Shown here: piece after piece, positions 1-11,791 of the stretch
How positions within the stretch are numbered: position 1 is the first letter of the stretch
How the letters are laid out: each line of letters opens with the position of its first letter
DNA from: Typhlomys cinereus
Lineage: Eukaryota; Chordata; Mammalia; Rodentia; Platacanthomyidae
Assembly (NCBI GenBank): GCA_023101885.1
Contig: JALPQD010000102.1
Span: forward strand, 620,001 to 684,000
DNA length: 64,000 nucleotides
Reading direction: 5' to 3'
Notes under the pieces: generated by a model
What the model was told of the DNA's origin: nothing
Databases searched by the model: none
What the model saw: only the letters and a program-made list of their open reading frames with translations
Made by a program: the position numbers and the translations under genes

Positions 1-2308
1 CAGTCGAGTGAATATTCTTCCAGCACAAAGCCTGACAGATGAATTATCTTGCCTCTGAAATGTATTGTCACGTCAGGACTCAGACAAGTGTGACCATCTC
101 TTGCTCTAAGCTCCTCTTTTGAATAGTTCAGCATGATTCCAGCTTTCTTCCCCCCTCCCACATTGCCTCTGGCCTCACCTTCAGCTCCTTCTTTCCCAAA
201 GACAACTTGCCAAAACAGAGATTCCTAGAGAGAGCAACAACATGGTGAGAAGTGTGACAGGAGAAAGGTAGGTCGCCTGACTGAAGAAGCCAGCCATGCC
301 TCTGGGAGGAAGCTGTGAATGCTGCTGAATCGTGAGATCAAAGCCTACTTTTGTAATTTCTTGCCTGTAAAAGGACAAATTGTAACGCCTCCATAAAACC
401 TTCGCTATAATATAACAGGACAATTCCTTGAGGGGACACATGACAGAAAAGGTTTAAACACAAGGGTTCATGTGATATAGTGTCCACTGATGTAACTGTG
501 TTGCTTAAGACTAGTCATTTAGACACTTACATGTGTCGGCCTGGTAAGTTCAATTCCACCTTAATAGCTCACCAAGTTCACTGATTTACCATTCTTTAGA
601 TTCCTACCTTAACCTAAAGTAATGCTTTCAACCCCATCTCTAGTGACATTTTGAAGTGGGTGATTCAGATAATGCTTCGCTGTGACATTCCATCTACACA
701 CTGCAGTCCTTCAAGACATGACTGGTCTCTACCTGATAAGAGCCAAAAGTACCTGCCCCCCAAAATCTGTGAGAACCACAAAGTGTCCAAACATTGCCAA
801 GTGTCTCCTCGTGAGCAAAACTACCCTGTTCCCACAGCTGCAGAGCCAGCTGGATATTTTAGACGTATAAGGAGGGCCAAATAACTGCTAGAACACCATC
901 CATGCCCTTCAAAACTCCTAAATGATCATGGATTGCCTCAGCTTCACCTTTCAGTATGCCTTTTTTGCTTCAAGAAATAGCATCACTCTTAGTCAAAAGT
1001 CAGTTCTAGTGTTCAGTCCACGCATGAGATATTCTGGAAAGTATCTGAGTCAGTCCCTTGAAAGTTTCATCATGACAGAAAAGATCAAGCTAGAAATGTG
1101 TAAATCAGGCTTGATGACTTAAGTTGCAGTTTACATAAAAATAGACACTAGCTAGAAATCTTGCCTACAGCTCAAGAAGAATCTTCTCAAAATCTTTGCA
1201 GAAAACTCAAAGCAAAAGAAAAAACATATGCAGTCTCTTCAAAACTGTCACCTACTTCATATTACCATCACCCAGATTCAAAAAGGGCAGAAAGCCACAA
1301 ACACACCGCTTACATGTCAGGTCCTATATTAAAACTCAAGCTTTCAGAAAAAAAAAAAATGGTTCTTTTCATAAGCCTTTCCTGACTCTGTGTGGCAAAG
1401 TTGTCTAATTTCAGTCTGACTGGACATATTTTCCACACACTTTCTTCCTATCCAAGCTCCAGCTTGCAATCCTTGTGACACTACAATGCAATTAAAATAT
1501 TGGAAAACTTGAGATTTCAGGAAACTGATGTAAACTGTTTGATGTCTGTATACCTCTCACTGTTCCCCTAGACTCTCTAATGAGTTTTGGGAATGGGGAG
1601 GATATTGCTTCCAATCGCATGCCAAAGTAAACACAATTGCACTTGAGAAAGGAAAAGAGGGATATTTCTACAATTCTAGGTGATTTCTATCTCTACCATG
1701 TAATAAGGACTGCAAGCAAGGGAAATAAATTATTTTAGGTTAAGATAAATGTCCTATTTTCAAACACCCTGAGGAAGCATAATTTTATGATGAAATAACA
1801 ACTCTATAAATTCTTTTAATCAAGTAAATAAACATTGTGTTTTTCAGGGTTAAGAGGCAGCCAGACAAAAGTCCAGTAATTGAAATTTCAATTCTTTGGT
1901 CTCAACTATCACAAGGCATTAGCGAACAGGAGCTGAAACAGTGTGCTTAAGCCCAGACGTGTATTGTTAAATGTGACATGCTCAATTTATCATTAGTTAT
2001 GAAGTGAAAACGGATGAATACACATTCAATTTAGTTCAGCTGCTTTCTTCATTTATCACACTCCTTCATCATCCATCATCTTCCCCCACCCTTTTGATTT
2101 GAACAAATAACACACTTTCATAAGTTTAATCTAATTAATCATAATTGTAAGGTAATGTTCCCTTAATGAACCATACAGCTGATTTTATAAAGTTTGTTGC
2201 AATTTTAATAAAATGTGTTCCAGATAGAATCTACAAATGTTCTCTTTGAAGCCCATTCCTCTTCGTAATTTGTGTTTCTGTACTTTGTGTGAATGTATGC
2301 ATAGGCAT

Positions 2309-2309
<1 letters not shown>
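1..2309. other. Unassigned intergenic or intronic sequence
   Basis: No gene, RNA gene or clear transposon is visible in this 2.3 kb. It is AT-rich, and its reading frames are short, lack domain-like composition and are interrupted in every frame. There is a short A tract near 1350. An old diverged repeat could be present but is not recognisable by eye. Confidence 0.6.

Positions 2310-2357
<48 letters not shown>
2310..2357. repeat. (CA)n microsatellite
   Basis: An almost uninterrupted CA dinucleotide tract of about 48 bp, stand-alone rather than part of a recognisable SINE tail. Translations across it give runs of Val-Cys on the minus strand, which are not coding evidence. Confidence 0.95.
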
Positions 2358-2362
<5 letters not shown>

Positions 2363-2635
2363 CTCTTTCTGGGGTTAATACAACTACAACAATGCTGAAA
2401 GCCACTGGAGCATGTTGGCCTTTTACAGAACAAATGTTTCTGAAAATTGCAAAATGTTCACCATTTTATGAAAGAAGGTAGAAAGTTAATAGAAGAATAG
2501 AGGGAAAAGTCATAAGGAGTGAAAGGGTTCCTTTTCCAATATTGTTATAAATTTATAGCCAGATCTTGAAGGTCATTACAAAAATTGAAACCAAACTCTA
2601 TGGTAGTTGGGAGCATCCTTGTCTAGGATCAAATC

Positions 2636-2797
2636 ATAATGCCACATAACCCTGATACGGCAGTAAGTGCCATCATCGGGGAGTTAGAAGCAGGAGGATC
2701 AGGACTTCAAGATCATCCTTAGCTACATATCAAGTTGGAGGCCAGCTTGTGTGTAGTAACAACATAAGACCCTTGTCTCAAAAAAAAAAAAAAAACT
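2636..2797 (+). repeat. B4/B1-like SINE
   Basis: Contains the Alu/B1-type 'ggagttagaagcaggagga' stretch, then 'caagatcatccttagctaca', 'ggccagcttg' and 'gacccttgtctc' ending in a 15-base A tail. The order and tail match the B1-derived 3' half of rodent B4 elements. The tRNA-like 5' half is missing or unrecognisable. Confidence 0.7.
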
Positions 2798-2843
2798 ACA
2801 TAGAAAAAGCTGTCATTTGTGAATAGTAAATTACAGTACAAAT

Positions 2844-3103
2844 ATATATATATTTTTGTGTGTATATATAGTGTGTATGTGATATATATATATATATCAC
2901 ATACACACATACGTAGTGTGTGTGTAAGAGGACACTTAAGTGTGTATCCATGTGGGGGCCCAAGGGTGACACCAGGAATCATCCTGGATTGCTCTGCCAT
3001 CTTTTTACTTTGCGCTGGGGTTTTCCAGACTCTGTCTTCCAGGGTCAGAATTGTAGGCTACCACCTCAGCAAAGGTTTTGACCCCTGAGCCATCTTTCCA
3101 GAT
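2844..3103 (-). repeat. B2-like tRNA-derived SINE, subfamily 2
   Basis: Antisense copy: the right end reads 'acccctgagccatctttcca', the reverse of the tRNA-like head with its A box, and the left end is TA/TG-rich. It is flanked by an imperfect target-site duplication, ttacagtacaaat at 2831-2843 and ctacagttcaaat at 3104-3116 (two differences), which sets the ends. The usual CA tract has become a TA/TG mixture. Confidence 0.8.
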
Positions 3104-3329
3104 CTACAGTTCAAATCTTAAAAACCTCTCTTCCTCCTGAAACTCCTAGAGAAAGCTCTTAAGGGAGAGGGTAGACTAAGAACTGTTCAAGTCCATGCTA
3201 CTCCCTCGAGGCACAGGAAATTAGATGTGCCTCTACCTGAACCCTGCCAAATGTTGAGGTGGCATGAGCATGGGTGGAACCCCAGCCCCAGAGGCATCCA
3301 GACCTTTGAATCCTCCCATTTGAATGAGG

Positions 3330-3415
3330 AGGGGGGAAGGGTTAAGGGACTTGCCTAGGGCTGGTGACAGGGGGATTTAGATCTAAAGTGAGCCTCCCAG
3401 CAGGCCTTCTACTGC
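3330..3415 (+). repeat. MIR SINE remnant
   Basis: Contains 'gggttaagggacttgcctag' followed by 'ggctggtgacaggg', the characteristic 3' part of mammalian-wide MIR elements (gaggttaag-acttgccc-aggtcacacagc-tag-tgacag). Old and diverged; recognised by motif only. Confidence 0.6.
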
Positions 3416-3490
3416 TCCTGTAGTCCCATTCACATCACAAAACTGCCCCACGCTGGTTAGCTGCTCAATATTACTGACTTTATATTTCTT

Positions 3491-4263
3491 TTTTATACAT
3501 TTTTATTATTATTTCAGCTTATACAAACTTAATAGGTACACCGGTTCCCTCTCTCCCTCCTCCTCCCCCCCAAACCCCCTACTCCCCCTCCCCTCACCCC
3601 TCCCTCCGCATCCCCCAGTGCCTCCCGCCCCAATTCCCAGAGAGTCCTTTCTTGTGCATGCCTGACTCTCCTCTGGACCTCCTCTCCGATGACCTACAAG
3701 GACCCAGTGGCATTTCCCTGAACTCTTTCCCATGTACCCCTTAAGCATAAGAACACGATTGTGGCTGCCAATCCCTTGCCTCCAAGGATCTTGGTGCCTT
3801 TAGCAGATGCTAGACTTTGTGAGGTCAATAGTGTTGGACATTGCGCAGGGCATGCAAAGTCCAATTTTGATTGCTTCGGACCTAACTTGTGTGGAGTATC
3901 TTGCAAATCATTGCTCCTCCCATCCTTGTGCTCTTACACTCTTACCGCCCCCTCTTCCGCAAATTTCCCTGAGCTTCAGGATGGGGAGAGATTAGTCTGG
4001 CCTAGTTCTAGGTGGTTGATATAGAGTCTCTGAAGTTCTGGATTGTGGTTTGTTGATTTTCTTTTGCAGTTTTGCTGCTCCTGCAATGCCCTTCACTCCA
4101 TCCTGGTGGGCATTGTATGTCACCCCCTGGCCAGAAACAAAAAGCTGTTAAACTGGAGTCTTATTATAAGAGCACATTCAAGGGTAGATGTAATAAAAGT
4201 AGGAAACCTCAGTGAGGGAGGGGTCAATCACCCATTTGCAAAATGGTTACTTTTTATCTGCCA
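3491..4263 (-). mobile_element. 5'-truncated L1 3' end (antisense), perfect 15-bp TSD
   Basis: On the minus strand this is L1 3'-UTR sequence. It shows the motif gaagagggggcggtaagagt, then a long G-rich purine tract (rich in C and T on the plus strand, about 3543-3625), then an A-rich tail at the low-coordinate end. The insertion is bounded by a perfect direct repeat gactttatatttctt at 3476-3490 and 4264-4278, the mark of target-primed reverse transcription. No ORF2 coding sequence remains. Three further copies in the window (35044, 45902, 53358) share the sequence but start at different points, as expected of 5' truncation. Minor ORFs across it are not genes. Confidence 0.88.
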
Positions 4264-4278
4264 GACTTTATATTTCTT

Positions 4279-5060
4279 ATGAAAATACTTGCATCTTATT
4301 TTAGGAAAAAAGAATAACAAGGATTTAGGGCCTGAATCACAGTATTAACATAAAGTAACAATAGCATAGCATTTTATGAGTTACATGTCACACTGACAAC
4401 TACCAGAAAGGGAATGAAATCCCTCAGAGAACTGCATGCCCTCCTGCAGACCAGCAGGCTGCGGTGGCACACAAGGCTCCCACATGGTGCTTGGCCCCCG
4501 CCCATGGAGAGATGCTCTCAAGTGACCTGTCCTTTACACCCCTCCCTTGGGTTAGAGAGCCACTTTCCCTCTGCAATCTCATTAGTGACATTGGAACCCC
4601 TTGTGTTCCTTTCATTTTTAGGCCAGGATTTTTCTTAAAATGCCCTTCTCTGTAGTACAGCAAGACAAGAGGATATCCAAACTGAAGAATCAATTAACAC
4701 TAATATAAAGAATAAGACCTATTAGTCATTCCCTCACTTTATGGCTTAAAGGCTGAAACCATCCAATAATACTAATATCCACCTTCACAAAAAGCTTCTC
4801 TGGGCAAACACTGATTACAAATTTCATTCATTATCTACTTTGAAACAGTTCTCATTAGAGATCAATGCATAAGAAATGACCACGCACTTTCCAGCAAAAG
4901 TGCATGAACCAGGTCAATTCCCTTTAAAATGGAAAAAAAATATATGCTGAAACTCATCCGCTGCTAACAGTGCGAAGCAGCCATATTCAGGGAAAGAATG
5001 AAAGTTTTGTAGACCTCTTAATAGAATACTGCCAATAATTTATTATACAAATGTATCAGT
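4279..5060. other. Unassigned sequence
   Basis: No gene or recognisable repeat. Reading frames between 4414 and 4693 occur on both strands and in overlapping frames, which argues against coding. Confidence 0.55.
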
Positions 5061-5064
5061 GGTT

Positions 5065-5243
5065 CAGTGTATGTGTGGATGTGGTGGGTAGAGGCATGAA
5101 CATGCCACAGCACACATGTGGAGGTCAGAGGACAACCATCAGGAGCCAGTTCTCTCCTGCCACTTTGTGGGATCCAGAGATTGAAGTCAGGACACCAGGC
5201 TTCTGAACAAGCACTTTCACCCACCGAGTCATCTAACTGGCCC
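5065..5243 (-). repeat. Old B-type rodent SINE (RSINE1/B4-like)
   Basis: Antisense: 'acatgtggaggtcagaggac', 'ccagttctctcctgccac', 'gggatccagagattgaagtc' and 'caagcactttcacccaccga' follow the familiar order of rodent B3/RSINE1-type elements, with the tRNA-like head at the right end. Confidence 0.72.
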
Positions 5244-6184
5244 TCACATTAAAAATTGCTGTGAATATTTTGCTTTTATTGTTTCTGTTTGTTTGTTGAA
5301 TCAAGCTTTCTTGATGAAATGGAATTCAGAATACCTTACTAAGAACACCAGTAATGATAGCAAAAATGTAGCAATCTCCTATCAGATGAAGGAAGATGCT
5401 GCTTATCAGTTGGTGACTAAACATAGGTCTTTTAAGAAGTGCAAAGAATCAAGGCATCTCAGCCCCAAGATTGACATTCTTATGAATATACTATATTACC
5501 TGCATTAGTCATGGCTGCAAGGAGAGTATACCCTAGAAGACAGTAAGTGAAGGGAATGGCTTTATCAACAATGCCAATTCCTGCCAGAACATTAAGATAG
5601 TTTTCCACAACTCCTTGGATGTAATATTTTGAAATTTTGTAAGATTTTGTAAAATTTTGAAATTATTCTCCATAATCGTGTGCACATCCGAATATTTTGC
5701 TTTTAAAATGCATTGTATATACACTACTGTTAGCACTAGGTGCTATGACTGTGAACGATTGCCCATTTAACATCACCTCCAAAATGGGGCTTTGGCTTTT
5801 GCTACTTTTTCTTGCCTTGCTGCCTCCTGTTTACCCAGAGAACAAGAACAGTTTAATAGATAGCTTGCAAATGAATGAAAGTGATTTTTATTTATTTCAT
5901 TATGCTCATTTACCTTGTCTCAATTTCCTACACTGTGTATTCTTTTGCAATGGATGATTGCCCAAGATGATGCTCAATAATGCAAAAGAAATGATCAGTA
6001 TAGTTTTACTACTGTAATTTCAAGAAGTCTTAAGCTTTAGAATACTTACATAGTCACAACTAATGTTCTAAAGAAACTGGTGAAAATTTCATTCATCTGG
6101 GAAGTCAGGGGGCATTAGATAAGAAACTTATATAATGTAATTCAGATATCAGGACTGATAAGCAAGCTTGCAAGTGTTTTTCTC

Positions 6185-6320
6185 TCAATCAATAGCTAAT
6201 TGAACAGCTACTATGTACCAAGCATTCTAAAATTCCTTGGGATGGAGGGGGCTGGGGCATGAAATGAATACAGTGAAAAACCACAGGGACAAGAACCTCC
6301 TAATTCCAAGGAAATTACAG
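6185..6320 (+). repeat. MIR SINE remnant
   Basis: 'attgaacagctactatgtac' followed by 'caagcattctaaaattcctt' and 'gaatacagtgaaaaaccaca' follows the MIR 5' half (acctactatgtgccaggcac..., then gggatacagcagtgaacaa). Diverged, so the ends are approximate. Confidence 0.55.
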
Positions 6321-6869
6321 ATTTTTATTGACAAAATACAACCCCATATGCTTGTAATTCCATGCAAAATAAAAAGTTAAATGCTGCCAAAGCAGAGAAA
6401 GGAAGAATGAGATGAAACGAGAGTGGGGGGAGGTCAGGGGAGGCTTCAAGGAGGAGCCGACACCCTCACAAGATCCATTGTTGAATTTTGATAGATGGAA
6501 GAAGTAGGAGGTCTTTCCTACATTTAACCTTGAATTAGAATAAAACTAATTCCCAATAGCTTGGCATTTAATCACTGCAAAATCAAAAGGCCAAGCAGAC
6601 TCACTAAACGTTCAGGGACAGATTTTTTTTTTCTAAGCCAGAGGGCATGCAGCAGCAACAACAAATTACAAACTTTGCCCCAGAGTCGGATGCCTGCTCA
6701 GGCCTCCCATGCCCAGCCCGCCGAGGAGCAGCGACAGGTTCCGGCCATTCAATTTACTTTCCTCCAAAGCATGTAACACTGCCTGACTAGCATATCTTCA
6801 TGTGTTTATCTGCTGGAGTCCATTGCTCCCAAATAGCAGGAGAGCTCTAAAGAGTCAGGGACTGGCTGA

Positions 6870-6955
6870 CATCTACTTTCTTCTCTACTTTATTCATGCA
6901 CCTAGTCCCTAATCTGTAGTAGGAACTCACTAAGCATCTGTTAAATAAGTGAATA
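6870..6955 (+). repeat. L2 LINE 3'-end remnant
   Basis: 'cacctagtccctaatctgta' with 'gtaggaactcactaagcatc' and 'tgttaaataagtgaata' matches the L2 3' end pattern (gcacatagtaggtgctcaataaatatttgttgaatgaa). Short and old. Confidence 0.6.
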
Positions 6956-7393
6956 CTTATTTGTGTTTATAATATTTTAAATGCCAAATAAGTGAGTGAA
7001 CACATACAAGGAGTTCTATACTCTGAAGAGGTATTTCTGCCTTCCCTGTCATGACCACAAGACACATGACTCTGAGAGCATATGGATTTGGACCAGCAGG
7101 TCCAAAATACTTCATTGGATGCAACCTGCAGAGCCTTGCAGGTTCATTATCCTAGGAAAGACTTTAGAAACCTGGACAAACCATCTAGAAATCCCATCAG
7201 CTTCATTAATTTCCTCGCTTTTCCTGCATACTCTCACTGAAACATTGCCCTCTTCAAATTATTGTTATATAATAAATAAAATGTTCTCATCCAGATTCCT
7301 GGGAGAAATCTAGCTAATTCCCCATAATTAGGTGTATATCTGTGATTCCTAGTAAGTCTGTATACCACCTCTAATTTATGCTAAACTGGAGGC

Positions 7394-7802
7394 TGTGCCA
7401 GTTAGATACAGTTGTGTGAACTTGACAATTGAGACCTGAACCTTTAGATACGTCTGTGATGAATTACTTAGTGAAGGCAAGCCTGTGGGAGATTATATTA
7501 TTTATGTGGGAAGATCCAGCCTAGAATGGGTTTGCACCATTCCCTGGGCAGGTGGGTAAAATGGAAAGAGCATTTTGTATTTTGGCATGTAGGCAAGACT
7601 GGCAAGCAAGAAACTATGTTCCTCCCTCAGCAATTTGTGTAGATATAGTGTGGTCAGTTTCCTTGGCTCCTGATATTGATATGAACTTTGCAGCCAAGCT
7701 GGGCTATAATTGCAACCAGAATTGTATAAAAGAATAGACCTCTTGTTCCCCTAAATGGTTTGGCTATGCATTCATTCAGCAACATGAAGAGAAACTGCAA
7801 CA
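7394..7802 (+). mobile_element. Solo ERVL-MaLR LTR (ORR1/MT-like)
   Basis: About 409 bp beginning tgtgccagttagatacag and ending aaactgcaaca, so it has TG...CA ends. It contains 'gtgtgaacttgacaattgag' and 'agctgggctataattgcaac', which parallel the LTRs at 47623 and 22419 ('caacttgacaattgag', 'agctggactaggaactg'). I could not see a matching 5-bp duplication at these exact ends, so the boundaries may be a few bases off. A reading frame inside it is not a gene. Confidence 0.72.
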
Positions 7803-7955
7803 CGGCTAATCTAGCCAGAAAGACTAGCCATGTTACCAGAGAACGGAGGCTTTGAGCCAGATGACACCCAGCCAATCTCGATCAAGGGAAGCAGGTTTGC
7901 AGATCCTGTTTAACCATGCATGCAGCCAATGTTTGAATCAATGAAAGTCCAGTAA

Positions 7956-8036
7956 GGCTGGGGATATAGTGTTCAATGACAGAACACTTGCCTAACTGAT
8001 GTGGAGGTCTTGGATTCAATCCCAGGACCACGAGTG
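7956..8036 (+). repeat. ID-like tRNA-derived SINE head
   Basis: 'ggctggggatatagtgttca' followed by 'agaacacttgcctaactgat' and 'ggattcaatcccaggacca' reproduces the A-box and B-box order of ID/tRNA-type SINEs (box B here is ttcaatccc). A degraded relic. Confidence 0.65.
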
Positions 8037-8039
8037 GGA

Positions 8040-9130
8040 GATTTCCAAATAAAAAAACCTTTGGACACTGAAGTTTAAATGATTCCTGATGGTACAATCA
8101 TCAATGTGGTGGGAGAATGACCACCCCTGGTTTAGTATGAAGTATATGGAAGGCTCTATGTTCAGGATCCTTCCAGATCTCTCCCTATATCATCCTTTTT
8201 AAAAAAAAAATGATATGATAAGTACACTGACCTACAAATTGTTCTTGATAATTATTCAACCTGGAAGCATTGTGGGAATTCTGTACAACTGTTTAAATAT
8301 GATGTTGTAATCCAGAAACAATAACAATTGTCCCAAGATCACGAAGCTATCGAGTACCACCTGAAGAGAACAACTTGATCATCAATAGAAACAGCTTGTG
8401 GTTGTGATACTTCTCTTGCTGTGTTATTATGAGAATTCTGAGAAGTGCTCTAGACAAAAGTGTTGAATTCCACACCTAACATATGATGGATTTTTAAGAA
8501 ATACGCGTAGGAGTTGCTTTTCAAGAGCTAAGTCATAATCTTTGATCAAACTCCTTGGCACACTGCATTCTATCTAAGTTCTAAGGAAATGAAAGAGCCC
8601 TTTCTTTCCATTCTCCTAAAAAAAACAGCTACCCAAAAGAGTGGGTTTGGGTATTCATGGGGATTCTAAAACCAGTGCCCTACAGCTGCCAAGAGATGAC
8701 TATGTTCTTCTTAAAATTTTAGACCTTATAAAAATGTCTAAATTGTGTCATTGCTATATAACAAATAGGAAACAAACTCAGGCCCGTCTCCAGCTCACCT
8801 CCTCCTCTGCACTTTGTCATCTCCTCAGTGCCACCTACACAGACTTACATGTCAAGAAGAGGAGAGCAAAGGAAACACCCCAACAGGGTCTCCTCTCTGT
8901 CCCGTGCGTGGTTGGAGACACAGGGTATATGCCCACACCTCTCTCCATCTCATCCTGCGTGGAAAAGCTAAGCACTTAGGAGACTCGCTGTGCCTTGTTT
9001 TCTTGGCTTTCCAGTTCTCTATGTGTCTGAGAATTCATTGTCACTCATTGTCTTTGCTGTTGATCAATTTGCCGTCTTCAGGTGGTCTTGGGACACTTGC
9101 TAGCATTTATGGGCTAAAGTACCATATTTA
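8040..9130. other. Unassigned sequence
   Basis: No gene or clear repeat. Two overlapping reading frames (8641-8979, 8814-9131) of 105-112 codons have no recognisable domain and no visible splice or start context. Confidence 0.5.
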
Positions 9131-9140
9131 AAAAGTCGTA

Positions 9141-9350
9141 GGGGGGCTGCAGAGGTGGCTCAGGGTTAAGCCTCTGCCTTGCAGGCAGAAAGTCCTGAGT
9201 TCGGATCCTAGACCCCACATATAGATGCTGAGCGGAAGCCAGGACGGCCTGCATTTCTGGTTCTGGTAAGGCAGAGCCTGTGAATCCCGGGGCAGAGTAA
9301 ACAAGGAGGAGGTGGAGGCGTCCATGGTGGTTCCCGAATTCGCCCGTGAT

Positions 9351-9404
<54 letters not shown>

Positions 9405-9445
9405 CGCACACACGCATAATTGAATAAATAATAAAAAAAATTTTT
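9141..9445 (+). repeat. B2-like tRNA-derived SINE, subfamily 1
   Basis: Head 'ggctgcagaggtggctcagg' and 'gccttgcaggcagaaagtcc' with box B 'gagttcggatcc', then the body, a (CA)n tract at about 9355-9413 and an A-rich tail with AATAAA-like repeats. Flanked by aaaagtcgt at 9131-9139 and 9446-9454. Subfamily 1 is marked by 'ggaggcgtccatggtggttc' in its 3' half. Confidence 0.88.
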
Positions 9446-9526
9446 AAAAGTCGTGGAGTGTGGTAAAGACCTAAAAGTATGAAATTAGACAATGATGCAT
9501 CATCATCTTTTAAGGCATGGATTTCT

Positions 9527-9771
9527 TTTTTCTTTTTTAATTATCTATTCATTGTGGGGGGGGGGCACTGTGTGTCCTTGTGGCGGAACAAGGTGACTTC
9601 AGGAATCATTTTAGATTGCTTCTACCTCCTTTTTGCTTTGCTTTGGAGTTTTCCAGGCTCCACCCACCAGGGCCAGAAGTGCAGGCCACTGTCATTTCTG
9701 CCTAGCGCTTTTAGGTGGGACCTGGTATCCAAACTCAGGACCTTCTGCTTACAAGCCCATCTCTCCAGCCC
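9527..9771 (-). repeat. B2-like SINE, subfamily 2, TSD visible
   Basis: Antisense copy with the head at the right ('acaagcccatctctccagcc'). A duplication aaggcatggatttct (9512-9526) and aaggcacagatttct (9772-9786), two differences, defines the insertion. Subfamily 2 is marked in this orientation by 'caggaatcat' and 'gattgcttctacctcc'. Confidence 0.88.
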
Positions 9772-9789
9772 AAGGCACAGATTTCTAAA

Positions 9790-11205
9790 CACATTTTCCC
9801 TACAGTGTCATTAGAATCATGTTACTCGATATTCTTTCTTGTTAGTTTGCTTAAGTATTTTATTTGCATATCTGTTATGTTGAGCCACATTGATATTTCT
9901 ATAAACAGTGGTAGTTTCATGTGGGTTGACCAAATACTTTAGATTTTTGAAGGGTTGTGAAATTAATTATATGTAATATTGTCTATATAGTTTCAAATAG
10001 CTCACTCATAAATGGACTTCTGAATAATATTACTACACTAGCTTGTTGATGCTTCAGAAAATATAACAGTCCATTATTCATCTCTGTAAAGTTTCCAATG
10101 CCTACCATGATACCTTGGACATTGAAACATCCAATATATGTCTTAAATAAAAGGAGAGAGGGGCTATGTGTTTATATCTACAGCATGTTCTTCAAAAGAT
10201 GCAAAGCCTTAACTTAGGAAATAGAACTCATTTTCATAGGGACAAATTATATCTAACTGTGCACAGTTCTTGCAAAAGAAACCTTAAAAGAAAAAGATTG
10301 ACATGAGACCAAATCATTTGGGAAATTTTTCATTATAATTAATTAAAAAATTCAAAACCACCTTTCTGCTCAGGAAACCTACCAAACATTCATACTTGCT
10401 TCGGTCTTCCTTACTTCAGGCTAATCAAACCAGACAGAGATTTCCCTACCTGCTTCCTTAGGGTTAGGGCCAATGTCAACTAACTCCCAGGTACAAATTA
10501 GAAGACAAAAGTGGAAAGTACCATTTACTCACTCTAAATTAACATATGAAGAATTTACAAAATACGGAAAGAGGGATGGATGGATTCAAGGATGCATAAA
10601 TAGATTTGATGCATAGAACGATGAGTTAATGGTTGGGTAGATGGAGAAATACAGGCACATTTTTTGCACATCTTTGAATCTCTAAAAATACATTGGAGAT
10701 TGTCTCCATCCTACACAAAAGTTTCTTTTAAAAATAATAATAAGCATTATGTGTTATCTGTTTGCTTGACTAACATGCCTATTTTAAAACATCTCTGCCT
10801 TGATAACATTCAATTCTGCCGAGTATACTCTCCTGCTAAGAAACAGGCCAAACTCTGATGATTACTAAATAAGAACATAATTAATTATTTCTTCAACTGA
10901 ATAGTCCTGAATTCTACCACAAATCAATCAGTTCTTCTAGCCTAAGAAGCTCTGACTCTATTTTAGCTCAATGAAAACAAAATCAATGAAGGCCAATTAT
11001 AGCCCATCTCGTTAGAGTATGCAAATACTATGCCATAGAGATTTGCAAGGATTGCCTCCAGAAATATAAGGCATGCTGCAAAAGTGGACAGTGGGCTACT
11101 ACTGGCCCCTAGCTGCCTAGAACTCACAGTGTCTGGAATCTTCCACTAAAAGCAGAATGGCCTGCTTTCGTTTCTTCTTTCCTTCCTACTTCCCTTCTTT
11201 CTTGC
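9790..11205. other. Unassigned sequence
   Basis: About 1.4 kb of AT-rich DNA with no gene. A degenerate GGAT/TGGA-like stretch lies around 10570-10650. The piece near 11030-11110 is moderately GC-rich but not recognisable. Confidence 0.55.
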
Positions 11206-11212
11206 TCTTATC

Positions 11213-11564
11213 TGTTGCTGTGGGAGAACATTCAAAGTCAAGTAAGTTAAGGGAGAAAAGATTTATTCAGCATACAGCTGGAGGGGGGAATAGGTTCCAC
11301 TGTGGTGGAAAAGGCGTGGCTGGCTGGAAGGAGCTGGAGGAAATTTAAGTCACGGCCATTGAGGAGGCTGCAAGTTGCAAAACTTCAAACTCAAGAGCAG
11401 ATTTACTCACTCAAGCAGGGCAGGGTTAACCAACCTCAAGTCCCGCCCTCTGTGACTGCCTTCTTCCAGCAAGGCTCCGCCTCTTAAAGGTGCCATGACT
11501 TTCCCAAACCAAAAGTTCAAACACATGAGCCCGTGAGGGACAGCTCACATATCAAACCATGACG
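11213..11564 (-). mobile_element. ERVL-MaLR LTR (antisense)
   Basis: Read on the minus strand it begins near 'catggtttgatatgtg' and contains 'gtcatggcacctttaagagg' and 'cggagccttgctgg'. These match the U3 of the MaLR LTR at 20639 ('gtcatggcaccttgagaggt', 'ggagccttgctga'), and it ends in ...cccacagcaaca. About 352 bp. No convincing TSD was seen. Confidence 0.75.
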
Positions 11565-11590
11565 CCTCCCATCTGTCCAAAAATATGACT

Positions 11591-11783
11591 TTGGAGCCAA
11601 TGAGATAGCTCAGCAGGTTAAGTCACTTGCATGCAAACCTGGTGACCTGAGTTCAATTCCCAGAGCCCACGCTGTGGAAGGAGAGAACAAGTTCCAAAGC
11701 GGCCCTGCCGCTCTTACGGGCACACTCTCTTATTCTTCCTCTCTCTTTTACATACATAATTTTTTAAAAAATGCGTGTTTGCG
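11591..11783 (+). repeat. Older B2-type tRNA-derived SINE
   Basis: 'ccaatgagatagctcagcag' and 'gtgacctgagttcaattccc' are the tRNA-like head; 'ggcacactctcttattcttc' is the body. It lacks the subfamily 1 and 2 bodies. An 8-bp direct repeat atatgact (11583-11590, 11784-11791) may be its TSD. Confidence 0.7.
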
Positions 11784-11791
11784 ATATGACT

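Larger units (their letters stand above)
5250..7390. other. Mostly unassigned sequence with MIR and L2 relics
   Basis: No gene supported. A MIR-like stretch lies at about 6185-6320 and an L2-like 3' end at about 6870-6955 (listed separately). The segment 6640-6760 is unusually GC- and CpG-rich for its surroundings. Reading frames of up to 105 codons (6996-7313) have no recognisable domain. Confidence 0.5.

Noticed and set aside
3491..4263. A novel gene family, suggested by similar small frames in four places
   Set aside because: The similar peptides at 3807, 35276, 46185 and 53676 come from the shared L1 3' UTR on the opposite strand, each bounded by a target duplication.
9114..9413. Val/Cys-rich minus-strand frames across CA tracts (also at 2185-2433, 14791-15075, 32509-32855, 45380-45658 and 56316-56648)
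   Set aside because: They are translations of CA/TG dinucleotide repeats within or beside SINE tails.
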